Below are positions 54,308-63,784 of a stretch of 64,000 nucleotides of DNA, in pieces. How positions within the stretch are numbered: position 1 is the first letter of the stretch; every line of letters starts with the position of its first letter. The notes beneath the pieces were generated by a model. That model was not told the origin of the DNA. It saw only the letters and a program-made list of their open reading frames with translations, and searched no databases. Made by a program: the position numbers and the translations under genes. Location: the NCBI GenBank assembly GCA_018806915.1, contig JAGKQI010000088.1, positions 558,001 to 622,000 of the forward strand, read 5' to 3'. The stretch comes from Phytophthora colocasiae. Lineage: Eukaryota > Oomycota > Peronosporomycetes > Peronosporales > Peronosporaceae.

Positions 54308-54327
54308 ACTCACTTCGCATTTTTCAA
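54308..54327 (+). promoter_or_regulatory. Oomycete initiator (Inr) of RXLR1
   Basis: ACTCACTTCGCATTTTTCAA fits the oomycete initiator pattern (TCAYT..NCAWTTT) and lies 55 bp before the ATG. It is exactly conserved upstream of the other two paralogues. Confidence 0.7.
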
Positions 54328-54382
54328 CGCAGCACTCAAGTCACCAACACTCAAGCAGCCTCGTAATTTCTCAACACTAACA

Positions 54383-54838
54383 ATGCGTCTCTCCTCCTTC
54401 CTGCTCGTCACTACGGTCATCCTTCTCTCCAGCTGCAACGCTACCGCCTCCGTCTCGGGTGAAGACCAGGTGATGACTTCGGCCGACGCTGCGGTTCCAG
54501 TTCGCGCTCTCGAAGCCACCAACGCCAAGAGGTCTCTCCGCTACTACGACGAGGATGACGATGACGACAAATATGACCAGAAGAAGAACAAATACGAGGG
54601 GGAGGAAGAAGAGGAAGAGGAAGAGGAAGAGGAAGAGAGGGGCGTCATGACAGCGGAACAGATCGCTAAGTGGACCGCCAAGGCGAACACGTGGGTCAAG
54701 CAGAAAAAGACACCGGGCTATATCAAGGACAAGCTGACAGATTTTAATGGCGTCATGTCCGCCAAGAATCGCGAGAAGTACGACTTATTCACGGCTGCCT
54801 ACGGAAGGGCGAACCCGCACGTGTTCGACAGACTCTAG
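54383..54838 (+). CDS. RXLR-EER secreted effector candidate (RXLR1)
   Basis: 151 residues. The signal peptide covers residues 1 to about 20 (MRLSSFLLVTTVILLSSCNA). RSLR at 50-53 is followed by an acidic run (DEDDDDD), a 12-Glu tract and EER at 84-86. The C-terminal domain resembles a short WY-type fold (AKWTAKANTWVKQKKTPGY, KYDLFTAAYGR). The RXLR/EER pair is the known host-translocation signature of oomycete effectors; the target is unknown. It is a paralogue of 57902-58348 and 58889-59335, with a shorter spacer and a longer Glu tract. The start is chosen because the signal peptide begins there. It is a single exon. A MULE terminus lies 160 bp upstream of its initiator, so its promoter is shorter than those of its sisters. 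Confidence 0.88.
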   Translation: MRLSSFLLVTTVILLSSCNATASVSGEDQVMTSADAAVPVRALEATNAKRSLRYYDEDDDDDKYDQKKNKYEGEEEEEEEEEEEERGVMTAEQIAKWTAKANTWVKQKKTPGYIKDKLTDFNGVMSAKNREKYDLFTAAYGRANPHVFDRL

Positions 54839-55950
54839 GCGCAGAGGAACAGCTCCCGTAAACAGGGTGAACCTTGCCTTTTCACACCACCCGCATAGTT
54901 TGTGTAACTCTTTGTTTTATGTTTCTCAAAGAAAAACTGCACAACGACTGTAGTTTTCATGACTTGTTAAACATAACATATACCAAGGACGCGGGTGAGT
55001 GCTGAGTTGATTACATACGAGGAGATAAAGTTGATTCATGAGACCTCTCGTTTTGCCAACAAAGAACTGATGTGAACAGATCGCTATTGTGCACGAGGAA
55101 TCCAATATTTAGGAGGAGGCACGTAAAGCTTCCACAGGTGAACCGAAGCCGAATTTTTGACGGGTTTCAACAACTACGGTTCCATCGACACCAAACTCAA
55201 CAGCACGGGAATAGGCGAATTGACAATATCTGCGAAAAGATCCTACCACTCGGTCTCTGTACTTTTAAACAAGGGGAGCTTTCTCTCACGTTCTCTTTAA
55301 ACAAGGGAAGCATGACTACAAATAATAGTAGCCACCAATCTAACGCTGCTGCATGGAGCCCACAGAGATTGCCATATCTCATTTAGCGCAAGAAGAAGAA
55401 GTGTGTCTCAATCGCTGTGCATGATTCTCGAACGCATTGTTGGACAATAAAGTTGAGAATCCGTAATGAACATAATCTGCAAACCAAATAATATTTGGTT
55501 TATTATGAGGTCTCCTAAAAACACTCAGGACATCACATCATGGACAACCGATAGAAGACTACAATGTCTTGCGAATTACGGCTCGTGGACAGCCAAGCTC
55601 CTTCATAGGATCAGCTTACACCAACTTCGTCTGCATGAGAGTAGATGAATTGGCAATGCCTTGAGTATTCGGTCTCTCTGCTTGGGGTCACACGACAGTG
55701 TATTTCGTTTCGAAGTATGAGCTCGTTAAGAAATCAAAAAAGTCTTGTGCCTTCATTCCAGGTCGATGTCACGGAGTAGATTCTAGCGCAGTGGGACACA
55801 TTTTGCTCCAGGGCGTCCATTACGAATGCCACATCTCTTGTAGTGCTGGGCACAAGAAGAATAGTGTTCCACAGTCTCGATTGTTGTGCATGCTTTCGGT
55901 TCCTTGTACAATTGAATTTCCCTCTACGTGTGTATATGACCAACTGCTTT
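54839..55950. other. Intergenic; duplicated 3' flank then unassigned sequence
   Basis: 54839 to about 55040 matches the 3' flank of RXLR3 (59336-59530): AACTGCA.AACGACTGTAG and ACGCGGGTGAGTGCTGAGTTG. About 55050-55828 is absent from that second unit and shows no gene. From 55829 the sequence matches 59656 onward (3' flank of the kinase). Confidence 0.6.
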
Positions 55951-56565
55951 TCAAGCGCTTGAAGTAGACTTATTGCTGTCGGGGAGAGATAATGTACGCT
56001 GCGAATGCTTGCGGAAGCTGTCTGCGCGGTACGTTTTCCTCCTGGACGGTATGGTTTTGCTGCTGTACGAATTCCCTTTGCTAGTCGGATGCCTGCTGGG
56101 AGTGAGCTGCTGAATACGCTGTTGCTGTTTCTCCTTCTCTTCATAAACGCGACGTTCGGTACGTTGGCGTGCTCGCTGCAGAGCCTCCTGGTCGTTATAG
56201 TGCACGATATGTGCCTGGTTACGGCTAGCGTTGATGCGCATACTGTACTTGATGGTGCTTTTCATACCAGAGTCCAGACGGAATCCTGAGAAGAGCGTTC
56301 GGATCGGAGGGACGTCACGAGCAGCAGTGAAAAGCGGAAAATCTGCCAGCATTTTCTCCACGTCGACGAGAAACAGGTGCTTCTTGTTGCGACTACTAAC
56401 GGTGCTACTAACCGACTCGACATCGTCAAACGCCGCTTCATTGTTCTCCACTCCCGCCTTCGAAGAAGACGAGACTGTGTCTGGAGGTTCCAGCGACTCT
56501 GGGTAGTAGAAAATAGCCTGCAGCACTTCAGCAATCTCCGGTGCCAGCATCTCGAGCACGCCTTC
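55951..56565 (-). pseudogene. Duplicated C-terminal fragment of the PX-kinase-like gene
   Basis: About 204 codons nearly identical to the C-terminal part of the gene at 59843-61265, from EGVLEMLAPEIAEVLQAIF to the stop. It lacks the nucleotide-binding and catalytic-loop parts. The duplication breaks at 56565 (60466 in the intact gene) inside the coding sequence. Upstream the frame happens to remain open to 56745 through unrelated sequence, giving an apparent 264-residue protein. Small differences: Thr for Ala in RARQRTERR and a 12-bp deletion removing NLG and one more residue near the end. Confidence 0.85.
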
Positions 56566-57901
56566 AGAACCATGCACAGCGATTGAGACAGTTGAACACT
56601 GCTTTTTATTGTATCCAGCGTTAGAAGAGATGTGGCGATCGCTTTGGGCTCCATGGAGCGAACTTTTCTCATTGGCATTAGATTGGCGGCTACTACTATT
56701 TACGAAACCGAGTGATCTTAAGCTGGAATGGAGACAGAGGCACAAGACTCTTCTCGGTCTTTGGCGAGTTCATACTGCAATTATTTTCATTCAACATGGA
56801 GACTCCGAAATTATATACACTTTCGTGAAACGCGAGTTGAGAGGCCAAGCACACAAGCGGTGCTAGGTTCCTTCCGCAGACATTGTCAATTCATCTACTC
56901 TCATGCGGAAAAGATTGGTGTTGATGAGGACGTAGTCGTCGAAGTCCTTTGACAACTTGGTTTGGAGCCGGTGACTGCTGAAGTTTTACCTCTCCTGAAC
57001 ATCGAATTTGCGAAATGGCGACTTGATCAAGTGATTTCCAGTTTTGATATCTTAAATTTTGGATAGCAAAACAAGAAGTCCGATAACTGTTAATCAACTA
57101 ATTTCTTTCCTTTGATCCTCATGTTGCTTCCTCACCCAGACACCACTCAAAATTTGAGTCTCAAACGACTGAGCAATAGTAAGTCGTTTTGTTCCAGCTT
57201 AACTATGGCCAATCAAAGTAGCAATTTGATCACTGTGTGCCGGTACTGAAATTTTTGCTAGCATCGATTCCCTTAGAGAGAACGTGGTTGATGAGAGCGC
57301 CGATTATTGAAGTTTTTAGCGAAGATAAACCGATACGAAACGCTAATTCCAGGACTCATACGCTTTATATTTCGGTGCGTTCGCAGATATTAAACGTGCC
57401 GGGTAGTTGAGATGTGACGTCTTTCTTTAGCGCACTACTTGTGCTGGTGGTAGTCGCGGTGACTAGTAGTCACAAATTGTAGTCGCGGTGACTACTGTAC
57501 CATTAGTATTTTGCGCACCAACACGTTCATTTGGCAGTGCTAAATGCCAGGACTCAACGTCAGGGCTCCTTGATATATGCTATTGGATTCAGTATAAAAT
57601 ACAAAGGTATATACCAGCATTCTATCAGGGAAAATATGACTTGATCCTGCACGTGTTGGAAACGATCCACTGCAGCCACAGGGAAAACGTGAAGCCTGAT
57701 AACTATATTCTCCTAGAATGTAATCAATTCACCACTCACCGGCGTCTTTGGTATATGATATGTTTGTCTGGCCTCCTTCATGATGTCTACAGTCGTTCTG
57801 CAGTTTTCTCGTTGAGAAACAGAAAAAAAAGAGTGACGAACAATGCGGGTGGTAACAAATTGAGTTTATGGGAGCTGTGACTTGAAGATCCTCTGCCAGG
57901 T
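56566..57901. other. Intergenic, no gene recognised
   Basis: The sequence after the kinase-fragment breakpoint is unassigned. A duplicated GTAGTCGCGGTGACTA occurs at about 57441-57500. From about 57760 it matches the 3' flanks of the other RXLR genes in inverted orientation. Confidence 0.5.
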
Positions 57902-58348
57902 CTAGCTTAACGCGTGCGGGTTCGCCCGGCCCCAGGCAGCTAAGAACAAGCTGTACTTCTCGCGATTCTTGGCGGACATGACGCCATTAAAAGCTGTCAG
58001 CTTGTCCTTGATATAGGCCGGTGTCTTTTTCAGCGCGACCCACTCGTCTGCCTTCGCGGTCCACTTGGCGAGTTGTGTCGCTGTCATGACGCTCCTCTCT
58101 TCCTCTTCCTCCTCCTCATTGTCGTCGTATTTATCGTTCTTCTTCTGGTCATATTTGTCGTCATCGTCATCCTCGTCGTAGTAGCGGAGAGACCTCTTGA
58201 CGTTGGAGGCTTCGAGAGCGCGAACTGGAACCGCACCATCGGCCGAAGTTATCACCACTTGGTCTTCTTTACCCGATACGGAGGGAGTAGCGTTGCAGCT
58301 GGAGAGAAGGACAGCCGTAGTGACGAGCAGGAAGGAGGAGAGACGCAT
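57902..58348 (-). CDS. RXLR-EER secreted effector candidate (RXLR2)
   Basis: 148 residues, start at the ATG before the signal peptide (MRLSSFLLVTTAVLLSSCNA). RSLR follows at about residue 51, then DEDDDDDKYD, KKNDKYDDNEEEEEEER and a C-terminal domain (AKWTAKADEWVALKKTPAY, KYSLFLAAWGRANPH). It is closest to RXLR3. The frame is open 45 codons further upstream, but that stretch includes the initiator at 58412-58431 and is non-coding in its sisters. It is transcribed divergently from RXLR3 across 540 bp. A 14-G run lies at about 58441-58454 in its promoter. Confidence 0.88.
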   Translation of the reverse strand: MRLSSFLLVTTAVLLSSCNATPSVSGKEDQVVITSADGAVPVRALEASNVKRSLRYYDEDDDDDKYDQKKNDKYDDNEEEEEEERSVMTATQLAKWTAKADEWVALKKTPAYIKDKLTAFNGVMSAKNREKYSLFLAAWGRANPHALS

Positions 58349-58411
58349 TGTTAGTGTTGAGAAATTACGAGGCTGCTTGAGTGTTGGTGACTTGAGTGCT
58401 ACCGTGGTACG

Positions 58412-58431
58412 TTGAAAAATGCGAAGTGAGT
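58412..58431 (-). promoter_or_regulatory. Oomycete initiator of RXLR2
   Basis: Exact reverse complement of the RXLR1 initiator, 64 bp before the ATG. Compared with its sisters, about 8 bp are inserted between initiator and start. Confidence 0.7.
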
Positions 58432-58549
58432 TGGAAAGTTGGGGGGGGGGGGGGTAGCAAAGCAATAAATCAAATATCTGCATAGATGGACGAGGAGGTA
58501 GCTAAGCAACCAGGGTCGATAAACTTGAAATGCAAAGCGTAAGATGAGA

Positions 58550-58663
58550 GTGGGTAATCAACGTGGTCTCATGTAATAGACCACATTGTGGGTAATCAAC
58601 GAGGTCTCATGTACTAGTAATCACAGAATAATCAACTCTCATGAGACCACGTTGATTACCCAC
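58550..58663. repeat. 24-bp perfect inverted repeat between the divergent RXLR genes
   Basis: Arms 58550-58573 and 58640-58663 (core GGGTAATCAACGTGGTCTCA) enclose 66 bp that contain further partial copies of GTGGGTAATCAACG and AATCACAGAATAATCAA. It lies between the two initiators. It may be a small transposon remnant or a cis-element. Confidence 0.85.
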
Positions 58664-58813
58664 AATGTAATCACAGAATAATCAATCTCTCATGATATAT
58701 TGCAAACAACTAACTTACACGTACATGTAGTACACACACCCTGAAAGCATCAAATATTGCAGTCCACGACACGACTGTGCTTCCTAAGAAGCATCTCACA
58801 TGCAACTTTACCG

Positions 58814-58833
58814 ACTCACTTCGCATTTTTCAA
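58814..58833 (+). promoter_or_regulatory. Oomycete initiator of RXLR3
   Basis: Same 20-mer as RXLR1's initiator. The whole stretch from about 58758 (TGCAGTCCACGACACGACTG) to the ATG is nearly identical to RXLR1's leader. Confidence 0.7.
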
Positions 58834-58888
58834 CGCAGCACTCAAGTCACCAACACTCAAGCAGCCTCGTAATTTCTCAACACTAACA

Positions 58889-59335
58889 ATGCGTCTCTCC
58901 TCCTTCCTGCTCGTCACTACGGTCATCCTTCTCTCCAGCTGCAACGCTACCGCCTCCGTCTCGGGTGAAGACCAGGTGATGACTTCGGCCGACGGTGCGG
59001 TTCCAGTTCGCGCTCTCGAAGCCTCCAACGTCAAGAGGTCTCTCCGCTACTACGACGAGGATGACGATGACGACAGATATGACCAGAAGAAGAACGATAA
59101 ATACGACGACAATGAGGAGGAGGAAGAGGAAGAGGAAGAGAGGAGCGTCATGACAGCGACACAACTCGCCAAGTGGACCGCGAAGGCAGACGAGTGGGTC
59201 GCGCTGAAAAAGACACCGGCCTATATCAAGGACAAGCTGACAGCTTTTAACGGCGTCATGTCCGCCAAGAATCGCGAGAAGTACAGCTTGTTCTTAGCTG
59301 CCTGGGGCCGGGCGAACCCGCACGCGTTAGGCTAG
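58889..59335 (+). CDS. RXLR-EER secreted effector candidate (RXLR3)
   Basis: 148 residues. Signal peptide as in RXLR1, RSLR at about residue 50, acidic spacer DEDDDDDRYD, KKNDKYDDNEEEEEEEEER and the same C-terminal domain as RXLR2, ending GRANPHALG. The start is placed at the conserved signal-peptide Met; an open frame reaches 58757 but crosses the initiator. Its 3' end faces the kinase gene (59843-61265), the same arrangement as RXLR1 and the kinase fragment. Function beyond secretion and host entry cannot be inferred. The high similarity of leaders, coding and 3' flanks suggests recent duplication. Confidence 0.88.
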   Translation: MRLSSFLLVTTVILLSSCNATASVSGEDQVMTSADGAVPVRALEASNVKRSLRYYDEDDDDDRYDQKKNDKYDDNEEEEEEEEERSVMTATQLAKWTAKADEWVALKKTPAYIKDKLTAFNGVMSAKNREKYSLFLAAWGRANPHALG

Positions 59336-59842
59336 ACCTGGCAGAGGATCTTCAAGTCACAGCTCCCATAAACTCAATTTGTTACCACCCGCATTGTTCG
59401 TCACTCTTTTTTTTCTGTTTCTCAACGAGAAAACTGCAGAACGACTGTAGACATCATGAAGGAGGTTGTTAAACATACCATATACAGGTACCAAGGACGT
59501 GGGTGAGTGCTGAGTTGATTAAATTCGAGGAGAATAAGGAAATTGAAGTTGATTCCTGGTTGCCACTACTTGGCTTGGCTATTGAATTCTGAAGGTTTCA
59601 AGTCCCCGGAGGGACGAACCTTGGTGTATTGACCAGTGGACCACCAAGAGGGCAAGCCACATCTCTTGTAGTGCTGGGCACAAGAAGAACAGTGTTCCAC
59701 AGTTCGATTGTTGTGAATGCTTTCGAATCCATTGCTTGACTGTACGGTTGAGAGCTTTTATCCTGTATCCGTTTGTTACTTGAAATTACTTTCCTTGTAC
59801 AATTGAATATCCCTCTACGTGGGTATTGGAACCAACTGCTTT
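59336..59842. other. Convergent intergenic region between RXLR3 and the kinase
   Basis: Carries the RXLR-type 3' flank to about 59530, then pieces of the palindrome repeat (ACTTGGCTTGGCTATTGAA and TTGACCAGTGGACCACC at about 59571-59645). From 59656 it is the kinase 3' flank that is duplicated at 55829. No gene. Confidence 0.6.
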
Positions 59843-61265
59843 TCAAGCGCTTGAAGTACCCAGGTTGGACTTATTGCTGTCGGGGAGAGATAATGTACGC
59901 TGCGCATGCTTGCGGAAGCTGTCTGCGCGATACGTTTTCCTCCTGGACGGTATGGTTTTGCTGCTGTACGAATTCCCTTTGCTAGTTGGATGCCTACTGG
60001 GAGTAAGCTGCTGAATACGCTGTTGCTGTTTCTCCTTCTCTTCATAAACGCGACGTTCGGCACGTTGGCGTGCTCGCTGCAGAGCCTCCTGGTCGTTATA
60101 GTGCACGATATGTGCCTGGTTACGGCTAGCGTTGATGCGCATACTGTACTTGATGGTGCTTTTCATACCGGAGTCCAGACGGAATCCTGAGAAGAGCGTT
60201 CGGATCGGAGGGACGTCACGAGCAGCAGTGAAAAGCGGAAAATCTGCCAGCATTTTCTCCACGTCGACAAGGAACAGGTGCTTCTTGTTGCGACTACTAA
60301 CGGTGCTACTAACCGACTCGACATCGTCAAACGCCGCTTCATTGTTCTCCACTCCCGCCTTCGAAGAAGACGAGACTGTATCTGGAGGTTCCAGCGACTC
60401 TGGGTAGTAGAAAATAGCCTGCAGCACTTCAGCAATCTCCGGTGCCAGCATCTCGAGCACGCCTTCTTCAGGTAGCGGACTCAAAAGCTCCATTCCAGTA
60501 GCCATCTCGTACAGTACATGACCAAACAGCAGCAGATCAATGTCCATGTGCTGCTCCAGACTCACTGTCAGCTCACGGCTGTCTTTGTATCTGTCAATAG
60601 CCAGCAGCGGTGTAAAAATCTCCGCAAGTCGAGCATTACCCTCGTCAATAAGCACATTAGTGGACCGTAAGTGGTCACAAACTAGTCCTTTAGACCGTAG
60701 GCCAGCCAGAACTTCCAGGATCTGTCTAGAGAACTTAGAGATCTCTTCAAATGGTAGCGGGTGAGCATTCTCAAGCCGATACTTGACATCGTAGGGCTTG
60801 GCTGGATTGTCCACTTGGTAAATACGGTCCTTAATACTGCCATTCGCCACAAAAGGTTGCACTACTAGCAGGGCCTTCTTCTCCTTGGAGTAATAGATAT
60901 CCAGCACTGGCAAAATGTATGGGTGCTGTAAAAATGTTAGAAACACAAATAATAATGCTGTTATTTTTTTTTCGTCTAGAACGCCGTACCTTAAGCGTCA
61001 CAAGGAGTGCCTTGAGTTTATATAGCGTGTTGTCCTTCTGGAAGTCCAACAGACTCAATTGTGCTGGCAAAAGTGCCAGCAACATCTCGCCACATCCTTC
61101 TTGCTGCAGATTGAGCATCTCCACGCGGAAACAGTACTTCTCTGCACGTCGCCCCATGGATGGCAAAGCCTCCTCGCGCCAGCGGAATAGAGGATACTGA
61201 CGGCAGTACTTGGCGGCCAGTAGCACTGCTAGTGTCGCGTTGAATGAAGAGGACGATGGCATCAT
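59843..61265 (-). CDS. PX-kinase/Slob-like pseudokinase
   Basis: Two exons, 61265-60990 and 60925-59843, giving 452 residues. The 64-bp intron starts GTACGG and ends TTTTACAG and is phase 0. The second exon opens HPYILPVLDIYY and VVQPFVANGSIKDRIYQ, typical of the PXK/Slob kinase family. The catalytic-loop equivalent reads CDHLRSTNVLIDEG instead of HRD, and the DFG position reads AEIF, so catalysis is unlikely. The C-terminal third is basic and Ser-rich with a coiled-coil-like run (EEKEKQQQRIQQL). No PX domain is visible in the window. Upstream exons beyond 61265 are possible, since the frame stays open and TTCTTCAAGCAG resembles an acceptor. The 3' half is duplicated at 55951-56565. Likely a scaffold or trafficking protein, by family analogy only. 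Confidence 0.75.
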
Positions 61266-62207
61266 GCAAGAAGAGTTGCTCGAAGAGACTGCTTGAAGAA
61301 AAAGTATTGTGATACCGGTATGGTACCGGTATCCCACAGGTATCGGTGACGTTAGTGACGCCACTTCGTGTCCGAGCATCAATAAAATGTTGCAGTACGT
61401 ATAAAATACATGTGCCAGTACGGTATACTTTCCACATGCATCGTACAAATACATCTCTACGTTTAGTTGACAGCGAAATTACATGGAACTTCCATAATCT
61501 TCGTTCGTACTTCCATCATGGAAGTATGAACGAGGATTGACTGGCACGGCTTATAAACATCAAGATTGATCGTGCTTCGTGGACAGTATTTTAGCGCAGT
61601 AAACGAAGGACGATCGCAAAACTGAATTTCCCTCCTTGCTTCAGCTTTCAACATGCCTCGTCGCATTTTGCGCAACACAGACAATGCTGCCAGCAAGAGG
61701 ACACACGCTTTACACAGCCAGCAAATTAGCATTTATTTACACGTACTTGAAGACCCCTCATGACATTCTTATCGACAAGCCTGACCAGAAGTCCAGGGTG
61801 TCGGTCCCGGCGGTGCTGATCGTTTGTTGTCGTAGCGCGTCGCAATGTTTGAGGTCCAAATGAAAACGTGGCTGCGTTGACGCAATTTGCATATTCATTA
61901 TTCTTCGACCTTCCTGAAAATTGCTTTCACACGCCCGTGGTTAGTCTTGACCCTAGACTCTACAGTAGGGGCAACCACTACTGCACAAGCAAGATTCATC
62001 CAGTGCAGACTTCAGTTTTAGCCAAATGACGGCAACGTTGCCAACGTTTAACATTGTGCATCGGTTCTGTACGCTTGAAGATGCAAAAACTGCAACTACG
62101 AATTTCATCCAATCCACGATTTTCCTGTCAATTATTATCCAATGTCCGCAAGCTTCGTTTCAGTGGTTCGTCCAACTCCGCAAATATCATCACACTATCG
62201 CGGGGAA
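61266..62207. other. Divergent intergenic region between the kinase and SUCLA2
   Basis: Contains a 10-bp perfect inverted repeat GATACCGGTA-TGG-TACCGGTATC (61311-61333) and an imperfect palindrome around CTTCCATCATGGAAG (61495-61537). Short frames on both strands at 61463-61863 are not convincing. Presumably holds promoters for both genes. Confidence 0.5.
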
Positions 62208-62227
62208 GCTCTTCAGTCATTTTTCTA
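62208..62227 (+). promoter_or_regulatory. Oomycete initiator of the succinate-CoA ligase gene
   Basis: GCTCTTCAGTCATTTTTCTA matches the oomycete initiator (GCTCATT..NCAWTTT..YY) at about 15 of 20 positions, 117 bp before the chosen ATG. It argues that the open frame upstream of 62344 is 5' leader. Confidence 0.6.
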
Positions 62228-62343
62228 AGCATCGCCTGCCAGTTCAGCGCAAACACGGTACTCTCCTGTGTGAGGCTCGCGAGCTCCGTATCATTTCCCG
62301 AGACGCCTTCAGCCACCCGCACGTCATCGTCAGAGTCTCCACC

Positions 62344-63784
62344 ATGTTCGGCCGCGTGCTGCGTAACCCCAAGCTCATGTCTATGCCTGCGCGCCAGAGC
62401 GCACAGGTGCGTCGCCTCAACCTGCACGAGTTCCAGTCGCTGGAGATCATGAAGGGCTTCGGCGTGGCGACTCCCCAGGGCATCCCGGCCGACACTCCGG
62501 CTGAGGCCAAGGCTGCCTTCAGCAAGATCCGCGGTGATCGTGGTACGTATTTAGTGAAAAACTATAAATAGCCGAGGGAAGGGGGAAGCAAGCTATTTTT
62601 AGAGTTTCCTCTTATTTCGTGCATAGGAAGAGCAATTTATTTAACAAAATATCTTTTGCTATTATGCAGAGGGTGTGGACGTGGTGATCAAGGCGCAGGC
62701 GCTTACGGGCGGCCGTGGCCTCGGTACGTTCAAAAACGGCTTCAAGGGCGGTGTGCACATGTGCACCAAGCCGGAGCAGGCCGAGGATTTCGCCAAGAAG
62801 ATGCTTGGCGAGACCCTCGTGACCAAGCAGACGGGTGCTAAGGGTATTGAGGTGGCCAAGGTCTTCCTCATGGAGCGCGTCTGGATGCGCCGTGAGATGT
62901 ACTTCTCGATCCTCATGGACCGCGCGTCGCAGGGCCCTGTTATGGTGGCCTCGCCTGCTGGTGGAACCTCCATTGAGGATGTGGCTGAGGCTACCCCGGA
63001 GCTGATCTTCAAGGAGAACGTCGACATCTCCACGGGTCCCACGGACGCTCAGGTGTCGCGTCTTGCCAAGGCTCTGGGCGGTGAGGGTGAAGTCCTGAAG
63101 AAGCTGGAAACCCAGATCAAGAACCTGTACAACATGTTCATCGGTGTGGATGCTACTCTCGTGGAGATCAACCCCCTGGCTGAGACCCGCGAGGGCGAGA
63201 TCTTCGCTTGCGACGCTAAGCTCAACTACGACGACAACGCCGCTTTCCGCCACAAGGAAATCTTCGCCAAGCGCGACAAGACTCAGGAGGACCCGCGTGA
63301 GGTGGAGGCTAGTGCTTACGACCTCAACTACATCGGTCTGGATGGCAACATTGGCTGCCTTGTGAACGGTGCTGGTCTCGCCATGGCTACGATGGACATC
63401 ATTTCGTTGTACGGCGGTTCTCCCGCTAACTTCCTGGATGTGGGTGGAGGTGCCACCGAAGAGCAGGTGAAGAAGGCCTTCGAGATCCTGGACGGCGATG
63501 ACCAGGTCAAATCGATCCTCGTGAACATTTTCGGCGGTATCATGCGTTGCGATGTGATTGCTGCCGGTATTGTGGCTGCTGCTAAGGACTTGGGACTGAA
63601 GAAGCCCGTCATTATCCGTCTGCAGGGCACCAACGTTGAGCCTGCTCGCAAGATTATCGCCGAGTCTGGCATCAAGATGATTGTGGCCGACGACCTGGAA
63701 GACGCTGCCGAGAAGGCCGTCAAGATTGCCGACATCGTTGCACAGGCGGCAAAGGTGAACATTGGCGTGGAGTTCGAGGCGTAA
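62344..63784 (+). CDS. SUCLA2: Succinate-CoA ligase beta subunit, mitochondrial
   Basis: Two exons, 62344-62542 and 62670-63784, giving 437 residues. The intron of 127 bp starts GTACGT and ends TTATGCAG and splits a Glu codon. The N-terminus is basic with few acids (MFGRVLRNPKLMSMPARQ), fitting a mitochondrial presequence, followed by the mature start (VRRLNLHEFQSLEIMKGFGV). ATP-grasp features: ALTGGRGLGTFKNGFKGGVH and VEINPLAE. The ligase domain has FLDVGGGATEEQV, VNIFGGIMRCDVIAAGIV and RLQGTNVEPARKI. It converts succinyl-CoA to succinate with nucleotide triphosphate formation in the TCA cycle, with the alpha subunit. ADP or GDP specificity cannot be told here. Codon use is strongly C/G-ending, as expected for a highly expressed host gene. 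Confidence 0.95.

Noticed and set aside
56566..56745. N-terminal 60 residues of the apparent 264-residue kinase-like protein
   Set aside because: Unrelated sequence that happens to be open across the duplication breakpoint; no match to the intact kinase.
58757..58888. N-terminal extension of RXLR3 (and the equivalent at 58349-58483 for RXLR2)
   Set aside because: It would place the initiator and leader inside the protein and bury the signal peptide.
62026..62343. Upstream in-frame extension of the succinate-CoA ligase first exon
   Set aside because: It crosses the initiator at 62208-62227 and has no family similarity; the presequence-like start is at 62344.
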